Counted from the stretch's first letter, positions 53,043-61,171 are shown. The stretch: DNA of 64,000 bases from Xylanimicrobium pachnodae JCM 13526 = NBRC 107786 (GCA_001592145.1 BCWJ01000007.1:1-64000), one strand, 5' to 3'. Numbers and translations: made by a program. Notes: generated by a model from the sequence alone, not told the origin.

Positions 53043-53366
53043 TCAGGCTGCGCGGACGGCACCCTCTCGTCGCATGACGACGATGCCGGCGGTGCCACAC
53101 GCCACCGCCGCCACGAGACCGACGATCATCGCGGTCGGAGCCGGTCGCTCTTCAGAGCACACGTCGGGCTTGGGTCCGTCGAAACGTGGGTCTGGCGGCA
53201 ACCCGAGGTCGGCGTTGCTCGTGCACAGGGGCTGGCTGGAAATCTGCCTGGCATCCCAGCTGCTGATGCTCACGACATGCGCGAACACGGCGACGATGGC
53301 GATGAGTACCGCCACGACAATCGCAGCGATGGCGTAGGTCCGGCGGCTGGCCCCTGACGGTGTCAT
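53043..53366 (-). CDS. Small two-helix membrane protein with extracytoplasmic cysteine loop
   Basis: A 107-residue protein, start ATG 53366. Helix 1 at about 11-33, a loop of about 40 residues containing two cysteines (PLCTSN ... DVCSEE) that may pair outside the membrane, and helix 2 at about 78-98. No family recognised. It stands alone after a strong bidirectional terminator. Possible surface exclusion or minor transfer role is only a suggestion. Confidence 0.58.
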   Translation of the reverse strand: MTPSGASRRTYAIAAIVVAVLIAIVAVFAHVVSISSWDARQISSQPLCTSNADLGLPPDPRFDGPKPDVCSEERPAPTAMIVGLVAAVACGTAGIVVMRREGAVRAA

Positions 53367-53451
53367 GCGATGCTCCTGCCTAGCTGGTGGACGAAGTGCA
53401 CCCCAGGACGACGGTCCTACTCCAACTGACGTGGCGCCGACTGAACGCACA

Positions 53452-53495
53452 GACAACCGCCTCGCCGAGCGTCACGCTCGCCGGGGGCGGTTGTC
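53452..53495. terminator. Strong nested hairpin terminator
   Basis: GACAACCGCC (53452-53461) pairs exactly with GGCGGTTGTC (53486-53495). Inside it CGAGCG (53466-53471) pairs with CGCTCG (53475-53480). The structure lies just downstream of the minus-strand frame that ends at 53503. It supports a real transcription unit ending there and isolates the 107-residue gene. Confidence 0.7.
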
Positions 53496-53502
53496 ATCGC
53501 GG

Positions 53503-53703
53503 TCAGTTGTTGGGACTCCTGTGGACCACATCCGCGAACGTGCGTTCGGCCCTGTCATGGAGGTTGTGCTCGACCTGCTGCGTCAGCCAGTCGACTGCCT
53601 CGACGGTCTCCGTGTCGCCTACCACAGCAGCCTGGCTCCTGACTGTCGCCGCAGCGTCGGCCATCATGAGCTGGGTCTTGCTGTTCCACACCGAGGGCGT
53701 CAC
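53503..53703 (-). CDS. Small helical protein, probably partial or frameshifted at the 5' end
   Basis: The minus-strand frame ending at 53503 encodes a 66-residue helical segment (TPSVWNSKTQLMMADAAATV ... VEAVDWLTQQVEHNL). The same frame stays coding-like further upstream (WAWLQDVAEERRTYRV, to about 53760) without a start codon before a stop. The opposite flank at 53772-53930 also shows broken plus-strand coding pieces. It could be a truncated gene or have a frameshift. The strong terminator right after the stop argues that it was once a real gene. Confidence 0.4.
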   Translation of the reverse strand: MTPSVWNSKTQLMMADAAATVRSQAAVVGDTETVEAVDWLTQQVEHNLHDRAERTFADVVHRSPNN

Positions 53704-53925
53704 GCGGTACGTGCGGCGTTCCTCCGCGACGTCCTGCAGCCAGGCCCAGGGGACCCCGTGTCGGAGCCTTCATGTCAGAACACGACGAGGTACCGACCGA
53801 ACCGGCCCGCACTGAACTGGTACCAGGCCCAGACCTCCCCAAGAAGGGCCAGGGGCCGACGCACTGGAGCGGATCGCTGAGGAGGCCGACCGGCTCCTTG
53901 CGGCCAGCACCTCAAGTGCGATCGC
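53704..53925. other. Degenerate region between transfer genes
   Basis: About 220 bases without an intact gene. On the plus strand a start at 53772 (MSEHDEVPTEPARTEL) reads for about 20 codons. Another frame then takes over coding character (ADALERIAEEADRLLAAST) and ends at about 53928. This looks like a small gene split by a frameshift. Confidence 0.35.
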
Positions 53926-54555
53926 CTAGCCAGAGAGGCGGTACCAGATCCCTGCTGCGACGGCGCCGATCAGCATGTACGGGCCGAAGGCGAGCATCGT
54001 GCCGCGACCGCCTCGTTGCGTTGCAATCAGCACGATGGCGATCGCGGCGCCGATCAGGAACGGCAGAACGCCGGTCAGCACCACGGTCTGCACCGACATC
54101 CAGCCCGCGACCATCCCGAGGACGACGGCGAGCTTCGCGTCACCGAGACCAAGGCTTCGCCCGTCCTGATCGATGAGGTTGATCGCGAGGTACGAGCCGC
54201 CGAGTGCAGCACCTCCGACCAGTGCTCGCCCCATCCGGTCCCACTCCCCTGTCGCCGCGGCCGCCACGAGGAGGAGCGCCGCCACCGCTACGAGCGCCGG
54301 GTAGACGATGACGTTCGGCAGACGCTGCGTGCGCGCGTCGATCACGCCCAGCGCGGCGCCGGAGATCGACGCCACGACGAAGGCCGGCGTGGCCCAGCCC
54401 GGACCGCTGACCCAGACCGCCCACGCTCCCGCGACGACGGCGACCGCAGCAACCAGGCGCGCGTGAGGGCGAACCTCGGCCAGACCTCTCGCGGCGAGTG
54501 AACCGGGCTGCCGCGGAGTCTCCGACGCGCGCGGAACCCGCGCAGAGGCGCTCAT
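53926..54555 (-). CDS. tadV: Prepilin peptidase (A24 family, TadV-like)
   Basis: A 209-residue membrane aspartic protease. Start ATG 54555 overlaps the upstream stop (ATGA). About six membrane helices. The two catalytic aspartates lie in GVIDARTQRLPN (Asp 73) and GLGDAKL (Asp 139), the classic A24 motifs. The N-terminal cysteine-rich methylase domain of PilD is absent, as in TadV/CpaA enzymes. It is the obvious processing enzyme for the Flp-like and TadE-like prepilins at 26.2-27.3 kb, although it is coded 27 kb away within the T4SS block, linking the two systems. Confidence 0.87.
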   Translation of the reverse strand: MSASARVPRASETPRQPGSLAARGLAEVRPHARLVAAVAVVAGAWAVWVSGPGWATPAFVVASISGAALGVIDARTQRLPNVIVYPALVAVAALLLVAAAATGEWDRMGRALVGGAALGGSYLAINLIDQDGRSLGLGDAKLAVVLGMVAGWMSVQTVVLTGVLPFLIGAAIAIVLIATQRGGRGTMLAFGPYMLIGAVAAGIWYRLSG

Positions 54556-54899
54556 CCGCCCAGCGGCAGGATCGTCGTTGCCCACTGGCCGACGGTACCG
54601 GCGCCCCAGCCCGTCGCGCCCGCCAGCGACCCGAGCAGGACCATCGCGAGCAGCGCCGCTCCGGCCCCACCTGCGAAGAAGGACGACCGCTTGCCGCCGA
54701 GCGCTCCACCCGACACGCGCGCCGCCACCCATCCCGCGACCCCTACAAGGAACACGAGTGCGCACAGCAGGAGCCCGATCCCGAGTGCTGTGCCCGCGAC
54801 ATCACGCAGCGTGCTCCCCACGGCGTCGTTGCCGTCGCCGTCGAGCCACGAGAAGTCCAGCCCTGGAACGGTGACGTCATCGGCGCGGAGCAGTCTCAT
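54552..54899 (-). CDS. Small membrane protein of the T4SS block
   Basis: A 115-residue protein with a soluble N-terminus (about 1-32, acidic) and two hydrophobic helices (about 36-62 and 72-95) separated by a short basic loop. It overlaps its neighbours on both sides (ATGA with both the upstream 239-residue gene and the prepilin peptidase). The layout resembles VirB2/TrbC-like subunits or small channel components of actinobacterial systems. No family assigned. Confidence 0.65.
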   Translation of the reverse strand: MRLLRADDVTVPGLDFSWLDGDGNDAVGSTLRDVAGTALGIGLLLCALVFLVGVAGWVAARVSGGALGGKRSSFFAGGAGAALLAMVLLGSLAGATGWGAGTVGQWATTILPLGG

Positions 54900-55615
54900 G
54901 GCACGAGCTCCGGGTCAGAGACGACGTACCCGTCGTCGATGAACACGCTGGTGACCTGGCCGCCTGCGACCTCAAACGTCACGAGCAGCCGCAGTCCCGG
55001 GCGGGTCCATCCCTCGCCGGTCCCGAACACGACGGCGGCTTCGAGCATGACGACGTTCGGCCCATCCCACTCGGGGTTCGTCCGGTCGGAGATCTCGACG
55101 ACACGCGGCAGTGCCGCGTGGATGGAGGCGTCGGAGGCGATGTGCTCCAGCGCGGTCGCTGGCGCGATCGTCTGTTTGACGTCGTCGACGGCCCACTCGT
55201 CGTTGGCACGTTCGACGGCGCGGCCCCATGGCCCGAGCGATGCTTCGTCCTCACGCCACGTCAGCGCCGTCTCGAGCCAGGCGCGTGCCGCGGCGATGCC
55301 GACGTCGTCGCGGGGCTCCACCGCCGCCGACGTCGGGCTTGCTGCGGCGCCGTCGGAGTTCGCGCGCCCCGCTTCAGCGGCGTCGGCCGTGAGGCGCGCA
55401 GTCTGCTCGCGTCCGGCCGCCGCTTTCTCCTGGGTCTCCGATGGCCATGGCGTCGACGACGACGTCGGGGCGACTCCTTCCGCTGAACCGGCGGAGGGCG
55501 GCGCCTCGCCGTCGTCGGGCCGGAAGGCGAACCACAACGCCCCGGCGAGCATGACGCTCAGGGTGAGGAGTGCCGCGATCCCGTAGACCCACGGGGACTG
55601 GTGACGTGTGTGCAT
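54896..55615 (-). CDS. Single-pass transfer protein, VirB8/TcpC-like candidate
   Basis: A 239-residue protein: short cytoplasmic tail, membrane helix (about 9-31), a disordered Ala/Ser/Pro/Glu stretch (about 35-100), then an alpha+beta domain (about 105-239). The domain starts with a helix (AARAWLETALTW) and ends in strands (GLRLLVTFEVAGGQVTSVFIDDGYVV), consistent with the NTF2-like fold of VirB8/TcpC proteins. The topology and operon position, between the wall hydrolase and small membrane proteins, fit that role. Sequence alone is not decisive. Confidence 0.6.
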   Translation of the reverse strand: MHTRHQSPWVYGIAALLTLSVMLAGALWFAFRPDDGEAPPSAGSAEGVAPTSSSTPWPSETQEKAAAGREQTARLTADAAEAGRANSDGAAASPTSAAVEPRDDVGIAAARAWLETALTWREDEASLGPWGRAVERANDEWAVDDVKQTIAPATALEHIASDASIHAALPRVVEISDRTNPEWDGPNVVMLEAAVVFGTGEGWTRPGLRLLVTFEVAGGQVTSVFIDDGYVVSDPELVP

Positions 55616-55630
55616 CGTGGACTCGCTTCC

Positions 55631-56656
55631 TCAGTACCAGTGCGGGCTGTGGCTGTTCCAGAAGGCCCACGCACTGCACGGCGTGCCGTAGCGGTGGGCG
55701 ATGTAGCCGAGGCCCCACGTGATCTGGGTGCGCGGGTTGGTCTGCCAGTCGGCGCCGACGGCGGCCATCTTCGAACCAGGCAGCGCCTGCGGGATGCCGT
55801 ACGCCGAGGACGTCGGGTTGTCGGCGCGGTGGTTCCAGCCCGACTCAGCAGTCCAGAGCTGCTCCAGGCAGGCCCACTCCGCGCCCTGCCAGTGCTCCAG
55901 GCTTGCGGCGAGGTCGCGGCCGAGCGCGCGGTTGCCGTCGGGAGTGTTGGCCACACCACCCGCCGCCGACGCTTGCTCGGCCTGGAGCGCCGCCGGCACG
56001 AACTGCCAGTGCCACGGCTCGCTCTTCGTGTAGTCCGGGGACGACGGTTCGGCCCATGTCGGGTGGAAGAACCCGAAGCGCGACCCGTTGGCCTTCATCC
56101 ACGCGTACTGCGGGGAGCCGTACACGTTGATCCCGCCGCCGAGGTCGAACGCGAGACCCCAGCCGTGGTTCGAGTAGCCCGGAGTCGCGGCGAGGAAGCC
56201 CTTCTCCTGCTTCATTGCCACTTGGGCAACGTAGGAGCGGTAGGCATCGCTGACCACGACGTCGACGCCGAACGCGGCGCGGTAGGCGGTGTTGAGATCC
56301 ACGAGCGCAGCGACCGCATCGCACCGAGCCCGCTCGCCGGCGGCGCTGGCGATCGTGCAGAGCTGGGACGCCGGGATCCGGCCGTTCTGGATGCCACCCC
56401 AGGCGTTGGAGGTGGGGTCGCCGTCCACGAACGTGGATCCGTCAAGGGTGTAGGAGACCGTGCCGTCGACGCCCGCCTGCATCGCGCCGGTGTCAGCACC
56501 GGTGATGTTCGTGATGACGGCGGCGACGACGAGGATGACGGCGACGATGGGTGCGGCGATGACCGCGACCGCCACGAGGCCCGCCGCAATGATGAGGCGG
56601 CGCGCTCTCCGACCGCGAACCACGCGGGCGCCTGCCGATATCGCGGTCGCGTGCAC
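55631..56656 (-). CDS. Bifunctional cell-wall hydrolase: VanY-type peptidase and transglycosylase
   Basis: A 341-residue membrane-anchored enzyme (helix about 20-48). Residues 110-220 form an M15B D-Ala-D-Ala carboxypeptidase domain with SDAYRSY, the zinc ligands His164 and Asp171 in SNHGWGLAFD, and His216 in EPWHW. Residues 255-341 form a lysozyme-like transglycosylase domain with the catalytic glutamate E271 in ESGWN, then AYGIPQALPGSKM and the C-terminal WNSHSPHWY. It opens the peptidoglycan for the secretion channel, the role VirB1 has in proteobacteria. A 14-base gap separates it from the next gene of the transfer operon. Confidence 0.88.
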   Translation of the reverse strand: MHATAISAGARVVRGRRARRLIIAAGLVAVAVIAAPIVAVILVVAAVITNITGADTGAMQAGVDGTVSYTLDGSTFVDGDPTSNAWGGIQNGRIPASQLCTIASAAGERARCDAVAALVDLNTAYRAAFGVDVVVSDAYRSYVAQVAMKQEKGFLAATPGYSNHGWGLAFDLGGGINVYGSPQYAWMKANGSRFGFFHPTWAEPSSPDYTKSEPWHWQFVPAALQAEQASAAGGVANTPDGNRALGRDLAASLEHWQGAEWACLEQLWTAESGWNHRADNPTSSAYGIPQALPGSKMAAVGADWQTNPRTQITWGLGYIAHRYGTPCSAWAFWNSHSPHWY

Positions 56657-56732
56657 GTCGCTCCCCCTACGGCACGCCGGTGCGCGCCTCAGGGGTTACA
56701 TCACCGAAGGGGGTGCGATGTGGTGCGGCGAT

Positions 56733-56779
56733 CCCGGCCGGCGTCATATACCCCGGCCGGGTGAGCCGGTCCCGGCTCA
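56733..56779 (-). terminator. Tandem hairpins after the HTH gene
   Basis: Two perfect hairpins lie back to back. CCCGGCCGG (56733-56741) pairs with CCGGCCGGG (56753-56761), and TGAGCCG (56762-56768) with CGGCTCA (56773-56779). They overlap the stop codon of the minus-strand gene at 56777, so they can end its transcript and separate it from the wall-hydrolase operon. No T-tract follows, so this may be a factor-dependent or attenuating structure. Confidence 0.5.
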
Positions 56780-57232
56780 GTCAGCCCGATGGCGGCGAGT
56801 CAGCCCCGTGCGCGGGCGGCGGATGATGTCGTCGTCGCCCTCTTCGCGCGCGACGATGTAGAAGCCGTCGGGGGTGTCCGGGTCGTAGAGCACGACGCCG
56901 TGCAAGTCCTTGAGCTCCAGGAGCCATGCGTCGAGCCGGCGCTCGTCCGTCTCCGAGATGGGGGCGCCAGTCCGGCGGCGCGCCTCGAAGCGGAGCATCA
57001 TCAGCGGGTAGGCCCACCGGTGTTCCTGCATGACCTCCCAGGGGATCAGCTCGTCATCCCTGGTGATCCGACGATCCAGGCCGCGCCGACGGCGGAAGTT
57101 CGAGAACGCCGACTGGGTCATCGAGATGTTGTACTTCCGCTCGTACTCCTCGCACATCCAGCGGTAGGTCCTGCCCTCCCTGAACCAGCGGATCACCTCT
57201 TGCTCGTCCTGAATCTTGCTCGGTGCCGCCAC
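56777..57232 (-). CDS. Putative DNA-binding protein with helix-turn-helix
   Basis: A 151-residue basic protein. The N-terminal part (about 8-60: QDEQEVIRWFREGRTYRWMCEEYERKY, then SMTQSAFSNFRRRRGL) has the shape of a helix-turn-helix of the type seen in terminase- or resolvase-like small regulators. The rest is helical with many Arg, including EVMQEHRWAYPLMMLRFEARRR, and ends in a basic tail. Proteins like this occur in actinobacterial mobile elements as regulators. The target is unknown; it sits just upstream of the transfer operon, so control of that operon is plausible. Confidence 0.65.
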   Translation of the reverse strand: MAAPSKIQDEQEVIRWFREGRTYRWMCEEYERKYNISMTQSAFSNFRRRRGLDRRITRDDELIPWEVMQEHRWAYPLMMLRFEARRRTGAPISETDERRLDAWLLELKDLHGVVLYDPDTPDGFYIVAREEGDDDIIRRPRTGLTRRHRAD

Positions 57233-57353
57233 CGTTCCTCCTGGTCAGTAAGCCATGACGTGTGCGAGCAACCCCGTTTGCTCGACGGCTAACCTATACG
57301 CGGCGCGCGACCATGCGTCCAGCGGGCAAGTGAACCAGAGGAGCGGAGCGGGG

Positions 57354-57608
57354 ATGGCAGAGGTGCTGGTGAGGGTACGCGACGTCTGCCATCGACAAGG
57401 TGCTGAGACGGCGCAGTACACGGTCCAGACCGCGGACCGCAAGGACAAGGTGGACTTGTGCCGGGCGCACGCAACGCCAGTCGAGCAGATCCTCGCCGTC
57501 GTGCTGGACGGGGCCGAACCACCCGCGCCGATCAGGCGGTCAAAGAGGACAACGGTCATCACCACGCCCGAGGAGCTCGAGAGGCTCCGCGCGACGGGCC
57601 ACAGGTAG
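57354..57608 (+). CDS. Small protein with Cys/His pair, possible regulator
   Basis: An 84-residue protein, ATG 57354 after GCGGGG. Beta-rich N-terminus with C-H and C-x2-H residues (VCHRQG ... DLCRAHA) that could bind one metal ion. A basic linker and a short helix with TPEELERLRATGHR follow. The arrangement recalls Lsr2-type small nucleoid proteins but lacks a clear match. Single gene, convergent with the next one. Confidence 0.5.
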   Translation: MAEVLVRVRDVCHRQGAETAQYTVQTADRKDKVDLCRAHATPVEQILAVVLDGAEPPAPIRRSKRTTVITTPEELERLRATGHR

Positions 57609-57613
57609 AGCCC

Positions 57614-57653
57614 TAGCCCGTCCGAGGGGCGCCTCCGCGGGAAGCGCGGGCTA
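57614..57653. terminator. Possible terminator between convergent genes
   Basis: TAGCCCG (57614-57620) and CGGGCTA (57647-57653) are exact inverses around a GC-rich spacer that can itself fold. They lie between the stops of two convergent genes, including the TAG of the minus-strand gene. The stem is only 7 bp, so support is weak. Confidence 0.35.
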
Positions 57654-58295
57654 CTCGGGATACTCGGGGCTGGCCGCACCGCGGCGCCACTCTCGGCTGG
57701 CATCCCCCGCGTTGGGCCGGCGCCGCAGCCTGACGCCGTGCATGAACGCCGGGCCGACTGCGACCAGTCCGGGGATCTCCGCGCGGTAGATGTCGACGAG
57801 GGCCGCATCGGTGGCCTCGATGAGGATGTCGACTCCGTGCTCGTCGGCCTCAGCGATGAGTGGCGGGAACACGAGGTCCCGCAGCAGGTGACCGGCGCCG
57901 CTACCGGGATGTGCACTGAGGTGGTTCGCGATCGTCCACCCGGACCTGTTCGCGACCACGGCGATGGCGACGTCGTCGAGCAGGTACCAGAACGTTGCGC
58001 GCGAGACCACGATCTGAAACCACAGGAGCGTCGGCGTGAGCGCGCTCATCACGATCGCGATGACGAGCGCCGGAGCCTGCCAGCGGTGCAGCACGCCGAC
58101 GGCGAGGATCAGGAGGAACAGGCCGCTGGCGGCGCCGAGCAGCGATGTGGCCGACATGATCCGTGAGCGCACCTCGCCGTGCGTGAGCCCATAGACGAAG
58201 CCGTGCAGCATCCACACCGCGAGCGGGACCGCATCGCGTGCCCTGGCTGAGCGTGTGCCGTCCACCCGTGGGGGCAACACCATCCGGCGAGCCAT
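57651..58295 (-). CDS. Membrane protein with GNAT-like C-terminal domain
   Basis: A 214-residue protein, start ATG 58295. Two membrane helices (about 45-70 and 75-98) precede a soluble domain. Its pattern (GWTIANHLSAHPGSGAG, LRDLVFPPLIAEADEHGV, DILIEATDAALVDIYRAEIPGL) reads like the acetyl-CoA binding motif A and later part of a GNAT acetyltransferase. The R-G-x-G-x-G/A loop is altered (HPGSGAGHLL). A membrane-tethered GNAT is unusual; the first GNAT strands appear to be missing, so it may be a non-catalytic relative. Confidence 0.55.
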   Translation of the reverse strand: MARRMVLPPRVDGTRSARARDAVPLAVWMLHGFVYGLTHGEVRSRIMSATSLLGAASGLFLLILAVGVLHRWQAPALVIAIVMSALTPTLLWFQIVVSRATFWYLLDDVAIAVVANRSGWTIANHLSAHPGSGAGHLLRDLVFPPLIAEADEHGVDILIEATDAALVDIYRAEIPGLVAVGPAFMHGVRLRRRPNAGDASREWRRGAASPEYPE

Positions 58296-58438
58296 CCGTG
58301 GATCATGACACCGACCAGCGGCAGCCGCCCGGCGCACACCTGCGACTCCCGGGCCGCGTCGGCGCACGCTGTTACTCGCAGGCCCCTCGGACGGCTTTCC
58401 CACGGTGAGGACATCTCCGAGCCGTAAGGAACCACCCG

Positions 58439-58924
58439 ATGGATACCAACGAGCACGCCACCCATGTCACGTCGTCACCGAACGAGCGTCTGCTCGACGA
58501 CGTGCTGCGGATGCATGACCAGGGCCTTCGGCAGCGGCAGATCGCTTTGCGGCTCGGGATCTCCCAGGCGACGGTGTCCACGCTCAAGTCCCAGGCTCAG
58601 CGCGCCGGCCGAGTACCTCAGGCGACACCGATCAGGGGTGTCACGGCGGTCTCCGCGGTGGCGGTCGAGGAGCGCGTGCCTGCGCGGTCCCGCGCCGAGA
58701 TCCTCCTCGAACAGGCGCAGCACACCGCCGACGCGCTGGACGCGGCAACGCGCGGGCTGGCCGACCACATCGTCAGCGCCGACGAGTGGGTCACCGATGC
58801 GCACTACCCGGAAGGCGTCATCCGGGTAGCCGGGCCCGCAGTCCGCACGGCTCTCGAGCGTCTGGAGCGTGTCGCCGAGCAGCTGGGCCTCCCACACCAC
58901 CCGGCGGTAGGAGGTGACCTCTGA
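58439..58924 (+). CDS. Helix-turn-helix DNA-binding protein
   Basis: A 161-residue protein. The N-terminal helix-turn-helix (about 17-55: RLLDDVLRMHDQGLRQRQIA, then RLGISQATVSTLKSQ) is of the resolvase/Trp-repressor-like type with a clear recognition helix. A linker and a helical C-terminal half follow (about 80-150). The gene is first in a three-gene plus-strand operon, and its stop overlaps the next start by one base. It is a regulator or DNA-binding accessory of the Spd-type gene downstream. Confidence 0.72.
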   Translation: MDTNEHATHVTSSPNERLLDDVLRMHDQGLRQRQIALRLGISQATVSTLKSQAQRAGRVPQATPIRGVTAVSAVAVEERVPARSRAEILLEQAQHTADALDAATRGLADHIVSADEWVTDAHYPEGVIRVAGPAVRTALERLERVAEQLGLPHHPAVGGDL

Positions 58925-59619
58925 TGCGTGCCCGCTCCGCCATGCCCGAGGCGCTGTGGCCCGGGGTGTTCCTCTGCGTCGTAGCGGCGGTCATGGCGTT
59001 CACGCTCTCGTTCACCGCGCTGCGCGCCGTCGGGATCGCCTCGGGCATCTCACCACGACTCGCATGGATGTTCCCGCTAACGATCGACACCGTCATCCTC
59101 TTCGGAACCTGGGCCGCATTCCGGTTCCGCGCCCGCGGCGCCGCCGGCACCTGGTACGCGTGGGTGCTCCTGATCTTCTTCGCGGCCGCGAGCTGGATCG
59201 GCAACTTCCTGCACGCCGAGCCCGTCCCCGTCGGGCACATGAGCCTGTCCCGCCCGGTCGCCTCGCTCTTCTCGTCGGTTCCCTCACTCTCCCTGCTGCT
59301 GACGACGCACATGCTCGTGCTCATCGCGGTACGTCGCGGCGACGAGCGCGAGCAGCGGCGCGCAGACGAACCCACTCGCGTCGTCGACGTCGGCGAGGAG
59401 CACCTGACACCCGACAAACGAACCCAGATCGCGCCGCCAACACATGCGCCGACGACGCCGGATCTCGCGTCCTGGGTCGCCGCCCGCATACCGGTCGGCC
59501 TGCCCGTCCGGGGCACCGACGTCGTGGACGCCGGCCTGGCGAACTCCCCCGCTACCGCACGACGCCGGCTGGCGACCCTGCGCCAATCGGACCCCACCCT
59601 GTTTGGAGGTACAGCATGA
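58924..59619 (+). CDS. DUF2637/Spd-type membrane protein
   Basis: A 231-residue protein. Four membrane helices fill residues 12-135 (VFLCVVAAVMAFTLSFTALRAV, then GISPRLAWMFPLTIDTVILF). This is the DUF2637 signature, found in Streptomyces plasmid spread proteins (SpdB-like). The C-terminal tail ends in a small helical domain (RGTDVVDAGLANSPATARRRLATL) that may be a winged helix. Spd proteins spread plasmids within mycelium after transfer. It is coupled on both sides (one-base overlap upstream, ATGA downstream). Confidence 0.8.
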   Translation: MRARSAMPEALWPGVFLCVVAAVMAFTLSFTALRAVGIASGISPRLAWMFPLTIDTVILFGTWAAFRFRARGAAGTWYAWVLLIFFAAASWIGNFLHAEPVPVGHMSLSRPVASLFSSVPSLSLLLTTHMLVLIAVRRGDEREQRRADEPTRVVDVGEEHLTPDKRTQIAPPTHAPTTPDLASWVAARIPVGLPVRGTDVVDAGLANSPATARRRLATLRQSDPTLFGGTA

Positions 59620-60449
59620 CCACCGACGACACGACCGGCACCCGCATCCTCGAACTACGCGAACAGACCAAGAGTTTCGTCACCCGCCGCCTGCGCACCG
59701 GTGGGACCACGACCGCCATCCGCGACGAACTCGGCGACGTCGCCGCCCTGGCCGACGACGTCCTCGGCGACATCGTCGAGACACTCTGGACGAAGCGAGA
59801 CACCTGGGTCGAGCTGAACAGCGAGGAGCAGCGGCGATGGGCCTTCGTCGTCGCGCGGAACATGACCGACCGCAGGCTGGCCGCCGCACGCGAGCTGCCC
59901 AGGCGCAAGGCCAGGCTCGCCCCCGTCATCGACGGTCTCGGCGAACACCGGTCGGCCGACCAAGACCGGCTCACCGACCTTGAACATCTGCGGCTCATCA
60001 TCGAGACCGAAGTCGGCGTCGGCGCCTGGGACCAAGTCCTCTCAGCCGGCCTGCGCAACCACCAGCCCGGTCTGCGCGTCGAACTGATCCGCGCATTGGA
60101 GGCCATCCGAGATGGCCAGCCCGTGGTGCTCAAGTCGATCCTTCGCCGCTCCCACGTCGACTGGCGACTCTGGGCGGCAACCCGCCTCGCGACCGGACAG
60201 CGCCTGTCACCTACCGACGCCGTGGGCCTCGGCCTCTTTCGCAACGCCGTATGCGCGACATCGCGGCTCGCAACATGGTGGGCCGAGCAGCGATACACCG
60301 CAGGCCGCGCCGTCGACGTCGAAGCGATCGCCGAGTCCGGCCTCGTCGACCACCTCGGTCAGACACCGGGGCAGCGCGCCAACCCGGCGGGAGACCTCCT
60401 GGTCTGGATCCAGCGGGCCGCGGGTACGCGCCAACTCGCTGCGGCGTAG
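59616..60449 (+). CDS. Unknown protein with sigma-region-2-like segment
   Basis: A 277-residue soluble protein. The ATG at 59616 overlaps the DUF2637 stop and is preceded by GGAGG. The N-terminal third (IVETLWTKRDTWVELNSEEQRRWAFVVARN, then DRRLAAARELPRR) resembles sigma-70 region 2 in layout; the rest is helical and ends near WIQRAAGTRQLAAA. It may be a regulator or replication accessory. The family is not recognised. Last gene of the three-gene operon. Confidence 0.62.
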   Translation: MTTDDTTGTRILELREQTKSFVTRRLRTGGTTTAIRDELGDVAALADDVLGDIVETLWTKRDTWVELNSEEQRRWAFVVARNMTDRRLAAARELPRRKARLAPVIDGLGEHRSADQDRLTDLEHLRLIIETEVGVGAWDQVLSAGLRNHQPGLRVELIRALEAIRDGQPVVLKSILRRSHVDWRLWAATRLATGQRLSPTDAVGLGLFRNAVCATSRLATWWAEQRYTAGRAVDVEAIAESGLVDHLGQTPGQRANPAGDLLVWIQRAAGTRQLAAA

Positions 60450-60820
60450 CACCCGACTCTTCGACCGTCTCGCCCGTTCGGAGCCTCAACCACCGTCACG
60501 CCATAGCGGAGCGTGTTGTGTGCGACGCCCACAGACACCGAGGACCGTTCGCGGTGCTCACCGGCGGCGATTCCGTCCAGCGCCTTGACTGCGATCCCAA
60601 GCTGCGGACGGTTCGATCCGTCCGGCCAAGGAAACGTCCGAGGGCCTTGGCACAGGCCACCGGTTGCGCGCGGACACTTCGGACGCTTGCCCCGGACGCC
60701 ACCAGCGCCCCAAATCAACTTCACGTGGTTGTCGGTGTGAGTTTGCTTCACAGCTGCTGATGGTGTTAGTGTTCCAGTGTTCGGTAGTTGAGCCGGACGC
60801 CAGACCGAGGAGGCTATGCC
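60450..60820. other. Gene-poor region upstream of the methylase operon
   Basis: About 370 bases without a convincing gene. The right part (60740-60780) is AT-richer and holds a promoter-like pair. The left part (60450-60700) keeps moderate codon-like periodicity on the minus strand (for example GIAVKALDGIAAGEH) but lacks a start or recognisable domain. It could be the remnant of a lost gene. Confidence 0.45.
60743..60772 (+). promoter_or_regulatory. Putative promoter of the methylase operon
   Basis: TTGCTT at 60743-60748 and TAGTGT at 60767-60772 have an 18-base spacer, matching a sigma-70/SigA-type promoter. They lie in a locally AT-richer patch about 50 bases before the start of the 116-residue gene at 60821. 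No operator dyad was noticed. Confidence 0.5.
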
Positions 60821-61171
60821 ATGCGCGGACACCGCGATCACCACCGCCGCAGCCGTCGCGGCACGGACGTCACGCGTCCCGCCGGACGCCGCACGACGTG
60901 GCGCCACTCGGCCTGCGGTAAGCGCCGCTATCCGGACCACAACGCTGCCGTCATCGCTCTTCAACGCGCGCAGGCCACGGGCGCTACTGAGGCAGAGTTC
61001 CTTGGCACGACGAACCGCGCGGAGCGCAGGATCTACGAGTGCGAGCGTTGCCGCGGCTTCCACCTCACGAGCGTTCCGGTCGCACCGCGCTTCGGCATCG
61101 ACTACACGGCGGCCCTGCTCAACCTGGCCGACACCTTCCCGACCCCCACCCCCAAGGATGCCGCGGCCTGA
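60821..61171 (+). CDS. Small zinc-ribbon-like protein
   Basis: A 116-residue protein. The basic N-terminus is followed by CGKRRYPDHNAAVIALQRAQ and, later, IYECERCRGFHLTS. The cysteines (C in CGK, then C-x2-C) plus histidine could bind zinc. Small proteins of this kind, with the 'RRIYxCxxCxGFHLT' end, are frequent in actinobacterial phages and elements. The stop overlaps the ATG of the methylase-like gene by one base (TGATG), so the two are co-translated. Role unknown. Confidence 0.65.
   Translation: MRGHRDHHRRSRRGTDVTRPAGRRTTWRHSACGKRRYPDHNAAVIALQRAQATGATEAEFLGTTNRAERRIYECERCRGFHLTSVPVAPRFGIDYTAALLNLADTFPTPTPKDAAA

Noticed and set aside
58914-60449. A 511-residue plus-strand frame covering the DUF2637 gene and the following one
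   Set aside because: The first half is an out-of-frame read of the DUF2637 gene; the real gene starts at 59616 with a GGAGG site and an ATGA overlap.
60496-60702. Minus-strand coding-like stretch before the methylase operon
   Set aside because: Moderate codon periodicity only; no start, ribosome-binding site or recognisable domain.
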